A stretch of DNA of 64,000 nucleotides, taken from Segnochrobactrum spirostomi. Lineage in GTDB: Bacteria > Pseudomonadota > Alphaproteobacteria > Rhizobiales > Segnochrobactraceae. How positions within the stretch are numbered: position 1 is the stretch's first letter; each line of letters begins with the position of its first letter. This document shows, in pieces, positions 35,993-45,199 of this stretch. Both the position numbers and the translations under genes were made by a program. The notes beneath the pieces are model-generated. The model was not told the DNA's origin. It saw only the letters and a list, made by a program, of their open reading frames with translations, and did not search any database. Location: assembly GCF_009600605.1 (NCBI RefSeq), contig NZ_VWNA01000003.1, positions 62,001 through 126,000 of the forward strand, in the 5' to 3' direction.

Positions 35993-36982
35993 TCATGAGG
36001 GACCGTCTTCGACGATCTTTCCGCGGAAGATGAAATAGACGATCAACGTGTAGGCGAGGGTCAGGGGCAGGACGAAGAGACCGGCACCCCAAAAGAGAAA
36101 GTCCAGGGACGCCGGCGGCGATGCTGCCTCCCAGATCGTGAGGGAGAACGGCAGCATGTAGGGCAGGAACGAGCCGGCGAGCGCGGCGAAGGCCGCGATG
36201 AAGATGACGGCGGCGCCGAGAAACAGGAAGCGGTCGCTTCGCCGCCAGATGGACACCGCCAAGCCGGTGAAGGCGATGGCCCCGACGAGCGGGCACAGCA
36301 ACAGGACGGGGCGCTCGGTCCAGCGCGCGAGGATCGGCAGGCGGATCTGCACCGACCAGACGAAGACGGCGACGAGGAACGCGAGCAGCAACGCCATCAG
36401 CCCCGGGAGGACCCGAAAGCCGAACGCGGCGGGCGAACTCGCGGACTTCGCGGTGATCCAGCACGCTCCGATCATGGCATAGCCGATGCACAGGCCGGCA
36501 CCGCAGAACAGTGCGAACGGGCTGGCCCAGCTCATCGAATTGCCGACGAACACGCCGCCCTCGACCGGCAACCCCTGCACCATGGCGCCGACGGCGGTGC
36601 CCTGCACGAAGGCCGCCACATAGGAGCCTGCGACGAAGCCCGCATCCCAAAGTCGGCGGCTGCCGGATGCCTTGTAGCGGAACTCGAACGCGACGCCCCG
36701 CAGGATCAGGCCGATCAGCATGACGAACAGTGGGACGTAGAAAGCCGACAGGATGATCGAGAACACGGCCGGGAAGGCGCCGAACAAGGTCGCCGCGGAA
36801 ACGACGAGCCATGTCTCGTTGCCGTCCCAGACGGGAGAGATCGCGGCGAGCATCCGGCTGCGCTCGCGCTCGCCCGAGGCGAAGGGAAACAGCATGCCGA
36901 CGCCGAGATCGAACCCGTCGAGCAGCACGTAGAGCAAGATGGAGAGTGCGAGAACGGACGCCCAGAACTCGACCATGGTCAT
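35993..36982 (-). CDS. cydB: Cytochrome bd ubiquinol oxidase subunit II
   Basis: A 329-residue membrane subunit of the high-affinity terminal oxidase. It starts with the family signature (LLDGFDLGVGMLFPF at about 20-35) and the WDGNETWLV loop, and has eight or nine hydrophobic segments. The ATG overlaps the cydA stop (ATGA), so synthesis is coupled. CydB supports haem assembly in CydA and proton uptake. Confidence 0.95.
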   Translation of the reverse strand: MTMVEFWASVLALSILLYVLLDGFDLGVGMLFPFASGERERSRMLAAISPVWDGNETWLVVSAATLFGAFPAVFSIILSAFYVPLFVMLIGLILRGVAFEFRYKASGSRRLWDAGFVAGSYVAAFVQGTAVGAMVQGLPVEGGVFVGNSMSWASPFALFCGAGLCIGYAMIGACWITAKSASSPAAFGFRVLPGLMALLLAFLVAVFVWSVQIRLPILARWTERPVLLLCPLVGAIAFTGLAVSIWRRSDRFLFLGAAVIFIAAFAALAGSFLPYMLPFSLTIWEAASPPASLDFLFWGAGLFVLPLTLAYTLIVYFIFRGKIVEDGPS

Positions 36983-38394
36983 TCTCCTAAGCCGGTCGCA
37001 CCCGCCACGCCGGGGCTCGCCCCGGGGAGGGACATGGGGCGCTTGGGATTGGTGCCGTAAAGGTGGGGCTCAGCCGTCGGGATCGGCCCGGCGCGCAGCA
37101 GCCGGTAGATGTAGAGAACGCCAAATCCGAAGATCAGGGCGTAGACGAAGCCCACCAGGATGATGGTTCCCGCTATTTCATAGGATGATATAAAGGGCGT
37201 GACGGCGTCTCGGGTTCGAAGTTGGCCGTAGACGACCCACGGCTGCCGGCCCACCTCCGCCGTGAACCAGCCGGTGAGGGTGGCGATGAAGCCGAGGGGG
37301 AACGAGAGCGACGTCGCGACGAGGAACATCCGCGCCTTCACGATGCGCTCGCCGAAGAAGCTCAGCCACGACCCCAGCCAGGCGATCGCAAGCATCAGCA
37401 AGCCGCAGCCCACCATGATGCGGAACGCGAAGAACGGAATGGCGACCGGTGGCCGATCCTCGGGCGCGAAGCTCTTCAGCCCGAGCTCCTTGGCCGTCAG
37501 GCTCATCGATCCGATCACACTGCCGAGATAGGGGACGGCGAGTTCGAAGCGATTGCGTTCGTTCTGCGGGTCGGGCCATGCGATGAGGATCTCACTCGCC
37601 GGCTGCTCATCGTTCCACCGCCCCTCGATGGCGGCGAACTTGGCCGGCTGCGCGTCATGAACGAAGTCGCCGACGAGATGGCCGAAGACGATCTGGATCG
37701 GCACCAGGATGGCGGCGAGCCGCAGGCCCATGACCGCCATCGCCCGGCCTTCCTGGACCGCCTTGCCCCGCAGCATGTACCAGGCTCCGGTGGCCGCCAC
37801 GCAGAACGCGGATGTCACATAGGCCGCGAGGATCATATGCGGGAAGCGGGTCCACACCGCTTCGTTGAAGATGATCGCGGACCAGCTCGTGGGTACGAAG
37901 ATGCCGTCCGCCGTCAGAGCATAGCCGGTCGGATATTGCATCCAGCTGTTGTTGACCATGATCCAGAAGGCCGAAAGGCTCGTCCCGAGCGAGACCATCA
38001 GGCACGTCAGCAGATAGGCCCAGCGAGGCACGCGGTCGCGGCCGAACATCAACACGCCGAAGAAAGCGGCCTCGAGGGCGAACGCGGTGAAGCTCTCATA
38101 TCCCAGCAACGGGCCCTGGATCGGGCCCGTTCTTCGCGCCAGCTCGCTCCAGTTGGTTCCGAACTGGAAGGCCATCACGATCCCGGAGACGACCCCGAGG
38201 CCGAACGCGACAGCGAAGATCTTGAGCCAGAAATCAGAAAGGCGCCGATAGATCTTCTCGCCGGTGATCAGGCCGCAGGCTTCCAGGAAGGTGAGCCACG
38301 CGGCGAGACCGATGGTGAAGGCTGGAAAGATGATGTGGAAGGAGATGGTGAAGGCGAATTGTATTCGAGACAGCAGCAGGGGAGTGAGGTCCAT
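36979..38394 (-). CDS. cydA: Cytochrome bd ubiquinol oxidase subunit I
   Basis: A 471-residue haem-binding subunit. The haem ligand His20 lies in SRIQFAFTISFHIIFPAF, and GLITGEKIYRRLSDFWLKIF and YESFTAFALEAAFFGVL are typical of the family. Length and the short loop carrying the quinol site place it with the CioA (cyanide-insensitive) branch rather than with the longer E. coli type. The ATG follows GGAGG. It oxidises quinol and reduces O2 to water. PoxB, which reduces quinone, is encoded 63 bases upstream on the same strand. Confidence 0.95.
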   Translation of the reverse strand: MDLTPLLLSRIQFAFTISFHIIFPAFTIGLAAWLTFLEACGLITGEKIYRRLSDFWLKIFAVAFGLGVVSGIVMAFQFGTNWSELARRTGPIQGPLLGYESFTAFALEAAFFGVLMFGRDRVPRWAYLLTCLMVSLGTSLSAFWIMVNNSWMQYPTGYALTADGIFVPTSWSAIIFNEAVWTRFPHMILAAYVTSAFCVAATGAWYMLRGKAVQEGRAMAVMGLRLAAILVPIQIVFGHLVGDFVHDAQPAKFAAIEGRWNDEQPASEILIAWPDPQNERNRFELAVPYLGSVIGSMSLTAKELGLKSFAPEDRPPVAIPFFAFRIMVGCGLLMLAIAWLGSWLSFFGERIVKARMFLVATSLSFPLGFIATLTGWFTAEVGRQPWVVYGQLRTRDAVTPFISSYEIAGTIILVGFVYALIFGFGVLYIYRLLRAGPIPTAEPHLYGTNPKRPMSLPGASPGVAGATGLGE

Positions 38395-38457
38395 GGGAGC
38401 CTCCCGCGTTCTGTGGAGCCAGTCGGGCGACGGGGCCGAAGCGAGCGTCGGCGGATC

Positions 38458-40194
38458 TCAGCGCGGCAGCAGGTTGGTGCTCGCGAGGTCGATCACTTCC
38501 CTTCCGTGGCCGCTGAGGACGGCGCGCAGCATCCACAAGCCGAACCCGCGCGCCTGCTCGATGCCGATGGTCGGCGGCATCGACAGCTCCTGCGTCGCGG
38601 TGACGACGTCGAGCACGGCGGGGCCGTCGTGGGCGAGGACCCGCTCCAAGGCGCTCGGCAGATCGCCGGGATCTTCGACCCGCACGCCGAGAAGTCCCAT
38701 GGCGCTCGCCATGGCGGCGAAATCCGGGTTCTGAAGATCGGTGCCGACTTCGACGAAGCCCGCGGCCTTCATTTCCAGAGCGACGAAGCCGAGAACGCCG
38801 TTGTTGAAGATGATCGTCTTCACGGGAAGCTTCTCCTGCGTCAGCGTGATCAAATCACCCATCAGCATGGAGAAGCCGCCGTCGCCCGACAGCGAAATGA
38901 CCTGGCGTCCCGGCTGCGAGGCCTGAATGCCGATCGCCTGGGGCAGGGCGTTCGCCATCGATCCGTGCACAAGCGATCCGACCAGACGCCGCCGGCCGTT
39001 CATCTGGAGATAGCGAGCCGCCCAGATGGTCGGCGTGCCGACGTCGAACGTGAAGGCGGCATCGCCGTCGGCGTGCTCGCTGACGAGCCGCGCGAGATAT
39101 TGCGGATGGATCGGCTTGTGGCCCGGCGTCCCCTCGGCCAGATCGTCGAGCCCCTTCCGAGCGTGGTGGTAGCGGGTGACGCTGTCGTCGAGGTGCAGGC
39201 GGTCTTCCTTGGTGGCGAGACGCGGCATCAGGGCTTCGATCGTGGCCGACACATCGCCGACGATCCCGAGCTCCAGCTTGCAGCGACGGCCGAGATTGGC
39301 CGGCCGGATATCGACCTGCGCGATCTTGACCGCCGTCGGCAGGAACTGCTTGTAGGGGAAGTCGGTCCCGAGCATCAGCAGGACATCGCAGGCGTGCATG
39401 GCCTCGTAACCGGACGAGAAGCCGATGAAGCCCGTCATGCCCACATCGTAGGGATTGTCGTATTCGACGTGCTCCTTGCCGCCGAGCGCGTGAACGATGG
39501 GGCTTTTGAGAGCTTCGGCGAGTTGCATGAGCTGGGCGTGCGCGCCCGCGCATCCGCGGCCGCAGAACAACGTGACGCGCTCGGCCTCGTTGAGGAGATC
39601 CGCGAGCGCATCGAGTTCACTCCGGGCGGGGACAACCACCGGGGCCGGCGGCAGCAAGCCTCTCTGCGGCGAGACCGCCCGGTCCGGTGCGGGATGGAGC
39701 GCCACGTCCCCGGGTATGACGACCACCGCGACGCCGCGTTGGCCGACCGCGGCCCGGATCGCGTTCTCCAGCACGAACGGCATCTGGCGGGGATCGGAAA
39801 CCAGCTCGCAATAGACGCTGCATTCCTGGAACAGGTTCTGCGGATGGGTTTCCTGGAAATAGCCGCCGCCGATCTCCGCGGAGGGAATCTGCGCGGCGAT
39901 GGCGAGCACCGGCGTTCGGCTGCGCTGCGCATCGAAGAGGCCGTTGATGAGGTGCAGATTGCCGGGCCCGCACGAGCCCGCGCACACGGCGAGCTTTCCG
40001 GTGATCTGGGCCTCTCCGGCGGCGGCGAAGGCCGCGACTTCCTCGTGCCTCACATGGAGCCACCGGAGCTTTTCGTTGGTGCGCAGGGCCTCGGTGAGGC
40101 CGTTGAGGCTGTCGCCGACGACGCCGTAGATGCGCTCCACGCCGGCCTGCTCCAGCGTGTCGATGATGAGTTCCGCGACGTTCCGAGAGGACAT
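38458..40194 (-). CDS. poxB: Ubiquinone-dependent pyruvate dehydrogenase (pyruvate oxidase)
   Basis: A 578-residue ThDP/FAD enzyme that decarboxylates pyruvate to acetate and CO2 and passes the electrons to quinone. The ThDP-activating Glu is in RHEEVAAF (about 51-52), the ThDP motif GDGGFSML...NN is in the third domain, and the C-terminus ([21 protein letters not shown] then NLLPR) closely resembles the membrane-binding tail of E. coli PoxB. The ATG at 40194 has AGGAGAT. Because cydAB follows directly, pyruvate oxidation may be coupled to O2 reduction through the quinone pool. Confidence 0.93.
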   Translation of the reverse strand: MSSRNVAELIIDTLEQAGVERIYGVVGDSLNGLTEALRTNEKLRWLHVRHEEVAAFAAAGEAQITGKLAVCAGSCGPGNLHLINGLFDAQRSRTPVLAIAAQIPSAEIGGGYFQETHPQNLFQECSVYCELVSDPRQMPFVLENAIRAAVGQRGVAVVVIPGDVALHPAPDRAVSPQRGLLPPAPVVVPARSELDALADLLNEAERVTLFCGRGCAGAHAQLMQLAEALKSPIVHALGGKEHVEYDNPYDVGMTGFIGFSSGYEAMHACDVLLMLGTDFPYKQFLPTAVKIAQVDIRPANLGRRCKLELGIVGDVSATIEALMPRLATKEDRLHLDDSVTRYHHARKGLDDLAEGTPGHKPIHPQYLARLVSEHADGDAAFTFDVGTPTIWAARYLQMNGRRRLVGSLVHGSMANALPQAIGIQASQPGRQVISLSGDGGFSMLMGDLITLTQEKLPVKTIIFNNGVLGFVALEMKAAGFVEVGTDLQNPDFAAMASAMGLLGVRVEDPGDLPSALERVLAHDGPAVLDVVTATQELSMPPTIGIEQARGFGLWMLRAVLSGHGREVIDLASTNLLPR

Positions 40195-40209
40195 GACGAT
40201 CTCCTGTTG

Positions 40210-40223
40210 TGCTCCGCGGAGCA
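40210..40223. promoter_or_regulatory. Perfect 14-bp palindrome in the poxB leader
   Basis: TGCTCCGCGGAGCA lies just upstream of the poxB ribosome site. It may be an operator or a leader hairpin. Nothing else distinguishes the two. Confidence 0.35.
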
Positions 40224-40354
40224 GTGACGCTCGCAAAAGCTTAGGAGGCGGCAGGAGATTGCGCAGTCAGACGTGTTGGTGGAACCCCTACACGTTTGGA
40301 TGATTGCCGATGGTGACGCGGCGCCGTCTGGCAACCCCGTACGTCGATCAAGGC

Positions 40355-41248
40355 CTAAATATCGGCGTCTAGTGTCGCGAACTCGTCGCGGAGCCACTCT
40401 CGGAAGGCGATGACCTTGGGTGGGAGGCGGCTCCCTGAATGCGTCACGAAATAATAGCCGATGCCAATGTCGGCCCGGATCGAAAAGGGTTCGACGAGCT
40501 TACCTTCCGAGGTCGCGTAAGCCGAGAGAGTCTGCCACGAGAACATCACGCCCTCGCCTGCAATTGCCGCCTCGAGGCAGAGCGAGGCTTCGTTGAGACT
40601 ATGGCGGATCATCAGCGGAGCCAAGTCGAGACCGGCGGCGCGCAACCAGGCGTCCTCGGAGAATATCGCGCGGGTGTCGATGATCACGGGGACGTGGAAG
40701 ATATCCTCCAGCTTGCGTAGACGTTCGGCCCAGGCCGGCGCGCAAACCGGGAAAATTGCGTGCCGGAGCATCAACTCCGCATCTACGCCGGGCCAGTGGC
40801 CGCGACCAACGCGGACGGCTAGGTCCACGTTCTCAGTGTCGAAATCGACGAGCGAGGTGGTGGCGTCGATACGCAGGCGTATGTCTGGATAGCGCCGCGA
40901 GAAACGGTCCAGCCGGTGGACGAGAAAGCGGGCGGCGAATACCGGAGGGACGGAGATCGTCAGTAAGGTGTCGTCCCGTCGCCGCGCGGCGCAGACCGCT
41001 TGCGACAGCGATTGAAACCCGTCGGTCAGCTTGGCGAGGACCGGGACGGCCCACTCGGCCGCGACCATGCCTTTCGGCAACCGCTGGAACACCGGGCGGC
41101 CGAGCTGCGCTTCGGCCTTGAGGATCTGCTGGCTCACCGCGCCGACCGTGACGCCGAGTTCCGCCGCGGCCGCCTGTAGCGACCCGAGCCGCCCGACAGC
41201 CTCGAGCGCGCGCAATCCGTTGAGGTGAACGAGGTTCAAGCCACTCAT
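40355..41248 (-). CDS. LysR-family transcriptional regulator (GcvA-like)
   Basis: A 297-residue regulator with the N-terminal LysR winged helix (LRALEAVGRLGSLQAAAAELGVTVGAVSQQI, about 11-41) and a periplasmic-binding-protein-like effector domain (VPPVFAARFLVHRLDRF, VDLAVRVGRGHWPGV). The VGAVSQQ helix and the LVDF-D-xxxVDLAVR segment fit the GcvA subgroup. It is upstream of poxB in the same direction with a 160-base gap and could control it, although LysR genes more often diverge from their targets. Confidence 0.9.
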   Translation of the reverse strand: MSGLNLVHLNGLRALEAVGRLGSLQAAAAELGVTVGAVSQQILKAEAQLGRPVFQRLPKGMVAAEWAVPVLAKLTDGFQSLSQAVCAARRRDDTLLTISVPPVFAARFLVHRLDRFSRRYPDIRLRIDATTSLVDFDTENVDLAVRVGRGHWPGVDAELMLRHAIFPVCAPAWAERLRKLEDIFHVPVIIDTRAIFSEDAWLRAAGLDLAPLMIRHSLNEASLCLEAAIAGEGVMFSWQTLSAYATSEGKLVEPFSIRADIGIGYYFVTHSGSRLPPKVIAFREWLRDEFATLDADI

Positions 41249-41347
41249 ATAGCTTTTCTATAGGCGTCGCCTCGCCAATTCAATCGCGGCCGGATCGTCG
41301 GTGCGCTATGCCGCTATCCCGATAAGCCGCCGTTCACGAGGCTGGCG

Positions 41348-41563
41348 ATGATCCGATTGCAGTCTTTCTTCAGGTCCGTGCGCAGACGGCGACCCTGTAT
41401 GTCGCCTTCCGACCAGCCGGAGACCTCGCGCGACGCTGATCCGTTCGCGCATCCCCACATCCGCGCGATGGACCTGCGGCAGCTCGCCGACCTCCCGTTT
41501 CCGGCGTTCGGCCCGGCCGTGTGCGATGGCCCGGCGTCCGGGACGGACCCCGACGCGCCCTAG
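41348..41563 (+). CDS. Small hypothetical protein
   Basis: A 71-residue open frame with CGAGG before its ATG. The second half (DADPFAHPHIRAMDLRQLAD, then LPFPAF) has a composition and a xxHPxIxxMxLRxLADLP pattern that resemble short uncharacterised proteins of rhizobia. No domain or function is recognised. An ATG at 41399 could be the real start. Confidence 0.4.
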   Translation: MIRLQSFFRSVRRRRPCMSPSDQPETSRDADPFAHPHIRAMDLRQLADLPFPAFGPAVCDGPASGTDPDAP

Positions 41564-41668
41564 GTCCCGGCGTCACCCTGTCGCCGGCCGTCGGCACCCG
41601 AACGACTCGGCATTGAAAAATGGAGCGCGTAGGATGCGGCTCCAGGTTGCAACGCAGGGTCGATCGGG

Positions 41669-42691
41669 ATGAATCGTTTATCGCTTGCCGTCGTGTCGTC
41701 CGTTTTCCTGTCGAGTGTCCTGGCGCCGGTGTGCTTTGCAGCCGCGTCCAAGGACGAGGTGCGGCGTTTCGGCGATTGGTTCGCCGCTTGCGACAACGGC
41801 CTCGATTGTGCCGCCGGCTCGCTCGTGCCGGATGGCGACTCCGGCGCGACGACGGTGCTCTCGTTCCACCGGGCGGCCGCCGCGACGGCGGAGCCGGAGT
41901 TCGAGATCCTGCTGCCGGAAGGCACGACCATGCCCGACCGCTACGAGGTCGACGGCGAGCCGGTCAACCTGCACCCCGAGCGCAAAGACGATTGGCTGCG
42001 GTTCTCGACCGAGGACGTGCCGGAGCTCGTCGCCGCCATGCGCAAGGGATCGGTGTTGGCGCTCGTCGACGAAGGCGGCGAGCCGATCGCGACGGCGTCG
42101 CTGGCGGGTGCGACCGCGGCGATGCTCGCCATCGACGAGGCCCAGAACCGGCTCGGCACGACGACGGCTCTGGTTCGGCGCGGCTCGAAGTCGCCGGATA
42201 CGATCCCGCCGGCGCCCGCCTTGCCCGAGGTCGATGCGGTGAAGACGTCTCGCAAGGCTGGACCGTCGCTGCCGGCCGACAAGGCCGGGTGGCTGCGGTC
42301 CGACGCCCAATGCGACGGCTCGGAGAGCAGCGTGGAGGAATTCGCCCTCGATGGCGAACGCAGCCTCGTCCTGATCGCTTGCGACAGCGCCGCCTACAAT
42401 TTCACCAGCTTGGCACTGACCATCGACAAGGCCGGCGAGACCGCCGCTCCGGAGTTCGATCATCTCGAATCGGACGAGGACGACGGCCGGCTCAACAATG
42501 CGACCTTCCAGGACGGCGTTCTCTACACCTCCATGCTCGGCCGCGGCGTCGGCGATTGCGGCCAGAGCCGCAGCTACGTGTGGGACGGCCAGCACTTCGT
42601 GACCCTCGAGGTCGCGCGGCAGGACATCTGCGGCGGCAACCCGGATTGGCCGGTTCTCTATCGCGCGGCGCCGGTCTGGCGCGAAGAATGA
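41669..42691 (+). CDS. DUF1176-like exported protein
   Basis: A 340-residue protein with a Sec signal peptide (LAVVSSVFLSSVLAPVCFA, cleaved near 25). The mature part shows the DUF1176 pattern: FGDWFAACDNGLDCAA near the start, a central hydrophilic linker, then C-x-x-G motifs and RGVGDCGQSRSYVWDG followed by ICGGNP and W near the end. Four to six Cys probably form disulfides in the periplasm. The function of DUF1176 proteins is unknown. It stands alone between a divergent LysR gene and a convergent stress-protein gene. Confidence 0.75.
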   Translation: MNRLSLAVVSSVFLSSVLAPVCFAAASKDEVRRFGDWFAACDNGLDCAAGSLVPDGDSGATTVLSFHRAAAATAEPEFEILLPEGTTMPDRYEVDGEPVNLHPERKDDWLRFSTEDVPELVAAMRKGSVLALVDEGGEPIATASLAGATAAMLAIDEAQNRLGTTTALVRRGSKSPDTIPPAPALPEVDAVKTSRKAGPSLPADKAGWLRSDAQCDGSESSVEEFALDGERSLVLIACDSAAYNFTSLALTIDKAGETAAPEFDHLESDEDDGRLNNATFQDGVLYTSMLGRGVGDCGQSRSYVWDGQHFVTLEVARQDICGGNPDWPVLYRAAPVWREE

Positions 42692-42722
42692 GGGTGTCGG
42701 GGTCGCGAGCGGCGGCCGCTGC

Positions 42723-43592
42723 CTAAGGAACGGCGACGACCGGCACCTGGGCGTGGCGCAAAATGCGGGTGAAGGGCGACCCGAACACCCGTCCGCCCCA
42801 CGATCCGACCGACTGGGCGCCGGCGACCAGCAATTCCCCAGGCTTCCACTCCACCGCCTCGATCGCCTTGCGCCAGGTCGGGCCGTCCCCGAGGGTGGCG
42901 AGCGTTTCGACCTCCGGGGGCATCATGGCAAGGGCACGCGCCTGCGCTTCGAGTGCCTGTTCGCGCCACGCGTTCGCGATGAGGGCCTCGGCGTCGTAGC
43001 CGACATTGCTCGGATACATCTGCCGGTCGCGCACCACGAACGTGACGAGGCGCAGAGGCACCTTGTGGCGTCGGGCGAGATCCCGGGCGACGGCGAGCGG
43101 GCCGTCGCTCTCGGGACCTTCGACATAGGCGCATGTCACCCGCTCGACGGCCTCGCCGGGCGGACGTTTGAAGCCGCGCGGCGCGAGCATCACCGGACGG
43201 CCGGCGATCGCCATCAGCCGGCCGCCGACCGATCCGAAAGAACATCGCCTGCTCGGGCCGTCCTGCGGTGAACCGAGAATGATCGCTTCGGCCCCGATGT
43301 CGTCTGCGGCCGCCGCAAGACCCTCCGCAGCGGTCCGGGCGGCGACGACCATGAAGCGCGTGTCGATGCCCTCGCCGAGGGCGGTGCGCGCCTTCTCGAG
43401 GGCCTTGTCGGCGGAGCGGGCGATGTAGTCTCGGTATTCGAACTCGACGTTCGCGGGGGAGGGGCCGTCCCATGGTTCCGGGACCACGACGCAGATCGCG
43501 AGATCGACGGGAGGCCTTCGTGCGGCGGTCCGGGCGAGGGCGAGCGCCTCGCTTCCGGAGCGGTCCGGCGTGTAGCCGACGAGATAGGTCAT
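42723..43592 (-). CDS. Tandem universal stress protein
   Basis: A 289-residue protein of two UspA-type domains (about 1-145 and 146-289). The first starts MTYLVGYTPDRSG and has GAEAIILGSPQDG with RPVMLAP; the second ends LVAGAQSVGSWGGRVFGS then HAQVPVVAVP, close to the ATP-binding G-2x-G-9x-G(S/T) pattern. The ATG has GGAGG and overlaps the stop of the APC permease gene (ATGA). USP domains are often coupled to APC transporters, where they regulate activity. Confidence 0.88.
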   Translation of the reverse strand: MTYLVGYTPDRSGSEALALARTAARRPPVDLAICVVVPEPWDGPSPANVEFEYRDYIARSADKALEKARTALGEGIDTRFMVVAARTAAEGLAAAADDIGAEAIILGSPQDGPSRRCSFGSVGGRLMAIAGRPVMLAPRGFKRPPGEAVERVTCAYVEGPESDGPLAVARDLARRHKVPLRLVTFVVRDRQMYPSNVGYDAEALIANAWREQALEAQARALAMMPPEVETLATLGDGPTWRKAIEAVEWKPGELLVAGAQSVGSWGGRVFGSPFTRILRHAQVPVVAVP

Positions 43593-45040
43593 TCCGCCGC
43601 CTCCCGAAGCCCGGGCGCTGCGCCCGTCTTCCTGGCCAGCGCCGAATGGCGGATCGAGTAGCCGAAATAGAGGATCAGCGCGGCCGCCGTCCAAATGGCG
43701 AACAGGAAGTAGGTGTCCCACGGCAGCTCGATGATGAGGTAGACGCAGAACAGCACCGAGGCAATCGGCACGAAGGGGAAGAGGGGAACCCTATAGCCGC
43801 GCGGCAAGTCCGGCCGGGTGCGGCGCAGGATGAGGACGCCGGCCGACACCACGGCGAAGGCGATCAGGGTGCCCATGCTGGTGAGGTTCGTCAGCACGTC
43901 GAGCGGGATCAGGGCCGCGAGCGTCGCGATGAAGGCGGCCACGATGTAGGTGTTGGCGACCGGCGTCATCGTGTGCGGGTTGACCCGCTGGAACAGCTTC
44001 GGCAGCAGCCCGTCGCGGCTCATGGCGAACAGGATGCGGGTCTGCCCGTACATGACGACCAGCGTCACGCTGAAGATCGACACGATCGCTCCGATGCAGA
44101 GCAGAACGGCGGGCCATGGCGATCCGGTGATGTTGGCGAGGATCACCGCGAGGCCCGCATCCTGTCCGGCGAACTCCGTCCAAGGCTGCGCCCCGACCGC
44201 GGCGAAGGCGACGAGCACATAAGCGAGCGTCACGAGGGAGAGCGACAGGATGATAGCGAGCGGGAGCGTCTTGCGCGGGTTCTTGACCTCTTCGCCCGCC
44301 GTCGAGACGGCATCGATGCCGATATAGGAGAAGAAGATCGTCGAGGCCGCACCGCCGACCCCGAGGATGCCTTTGGGCAGGAAGGGGTGGAGATTGTCTG
44401 ACTTGAAGGCCGTGAGTGCGATCACGACGAAGAGGGCGAGCACGCCGAGTTTCACCAGCACGAGGATCGCGTTGATCGTTGTGGATTCCCGAGCGCCGCG
44501 GATCAGGAGCGACATGCACAGGACGACCAGCAGGATCGCCGGCAGGTTTACGTAGCCGCCGGCTCCGGGCGGCTGGCTGATCGCATCGGGCATCTGCCAG
44601 CCCACGGTGTCCTTCAGGAGCTCGTTCAGATATTGCCCCCAGCCGACCGCGATGGCGGAGGCCGACACCGCATATTCGAGGAGAAGGCACGCCCCGACGA
44701 TATAGGCGACGAATTCGCCCAGCGTGGCATAGGCGTAGGAATAGGAGGATCCCGAAACCGGGATCATCGAGCCGATCTCGGCGTAGCAGAGTGCGGTGAG
44801 CGCCGCGGTGATGCCCGCGATCACGAACGACACGATGACCCCCGGTCCGGCTTCCGGGACCGCGGCCGTCAGCGCGACGAAGATACCGGTGCCGATCGTT
44901 GCTCCCACGCCGAGCATGGTGAGTTGAAAGAGACCGATGGTGCGGGCGAGGTCTCCGCGATGGGAAGAGTGCCCCTCGACCACGTCGACGATCGGTTTGC
45001 AGCGCGCGAGACTGGCGCCGAAGACCTTCAAAGAACGCAT
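43589..45040 (-). CDS. APC-family amino-acid permease (cationic amino-acid transporter type)
   Basis: A 483-residue membrane protein with 12 or more hydrophobic segments. The APC substrate loops are present: MLGVGATIGTGIFV (GxxIGxGIF) in the first segment and SYSYAYATLGEF. The sequence is nearest the CAT branch, which carries arginine, lysine and ornithine. It is translationally coupled to the universal stress protein. Arginine uptake would feed the cyanophycin synthetase encoded 1.6 kb away. Confidence 0.9.
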   Translation of the reverse strand: MRSLKVFGASLARCKPIVDVVEGHSSHRGDLARTIGLFQLTMLGVGATIGTGIFVALTAAVPEAGPGVIVSFVIAGITAALTALCYAEIGSMIPVSGSSYSYAYATLGEFVAYIVGACLLLEYAVSASAIAVGWGQYLNELLKDTVGWQMPDAISQPPGAGGYVNLPAILLVVLCMSLLIRGARESTTINAILVLVKLGVLALFVVIALTAFKSDNLHPFLPKGILGVGGAASTIFFSYIGIDAVSTAGEEVKNPRKTLPLAIILSLSLVTLAYVLVAFAAVGAQPWTEFAGQDAGLAVILANITGSPWPAVLLCIGAIVSIFSVTLVVMYGQTRILFAMSRDGLLPKLFQRVNPHTMTPVANTYIVAAFIATLAALIPLDVLTNLTSMGTLIAFAVVSAGVLILRRTRPDLPRGYRVPLFPFVPIASVLFCVYLIIELPWDTYFLFAIWTAAALILYFGYSIRHSALARKTGAAPGLREAAE

Positions 45041-45199
45041 GAACAGAGCCCCCGCTCCGGTTGGCTTTATGTGCTCGCCCGCGCCCCCGGGCGATCAACA
45101 ATAGGCCTACCAGCAAGCAGGATGCCATCCCGGCTAAGTAATTTTAAAAAAGTGCGCAGCGTTGCGGGAAGCGGAGCGTTGCGCGCTCCTCGAGGCGCC

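Noticed and set aside
45147-45180. T-run with GCGCA/TGCGC arms after the deacylase gene as a terminator
   Set aside because: The stem is only five pairs with a very long loop; the direct repeat CGCAACGCT there is equally unexplained.
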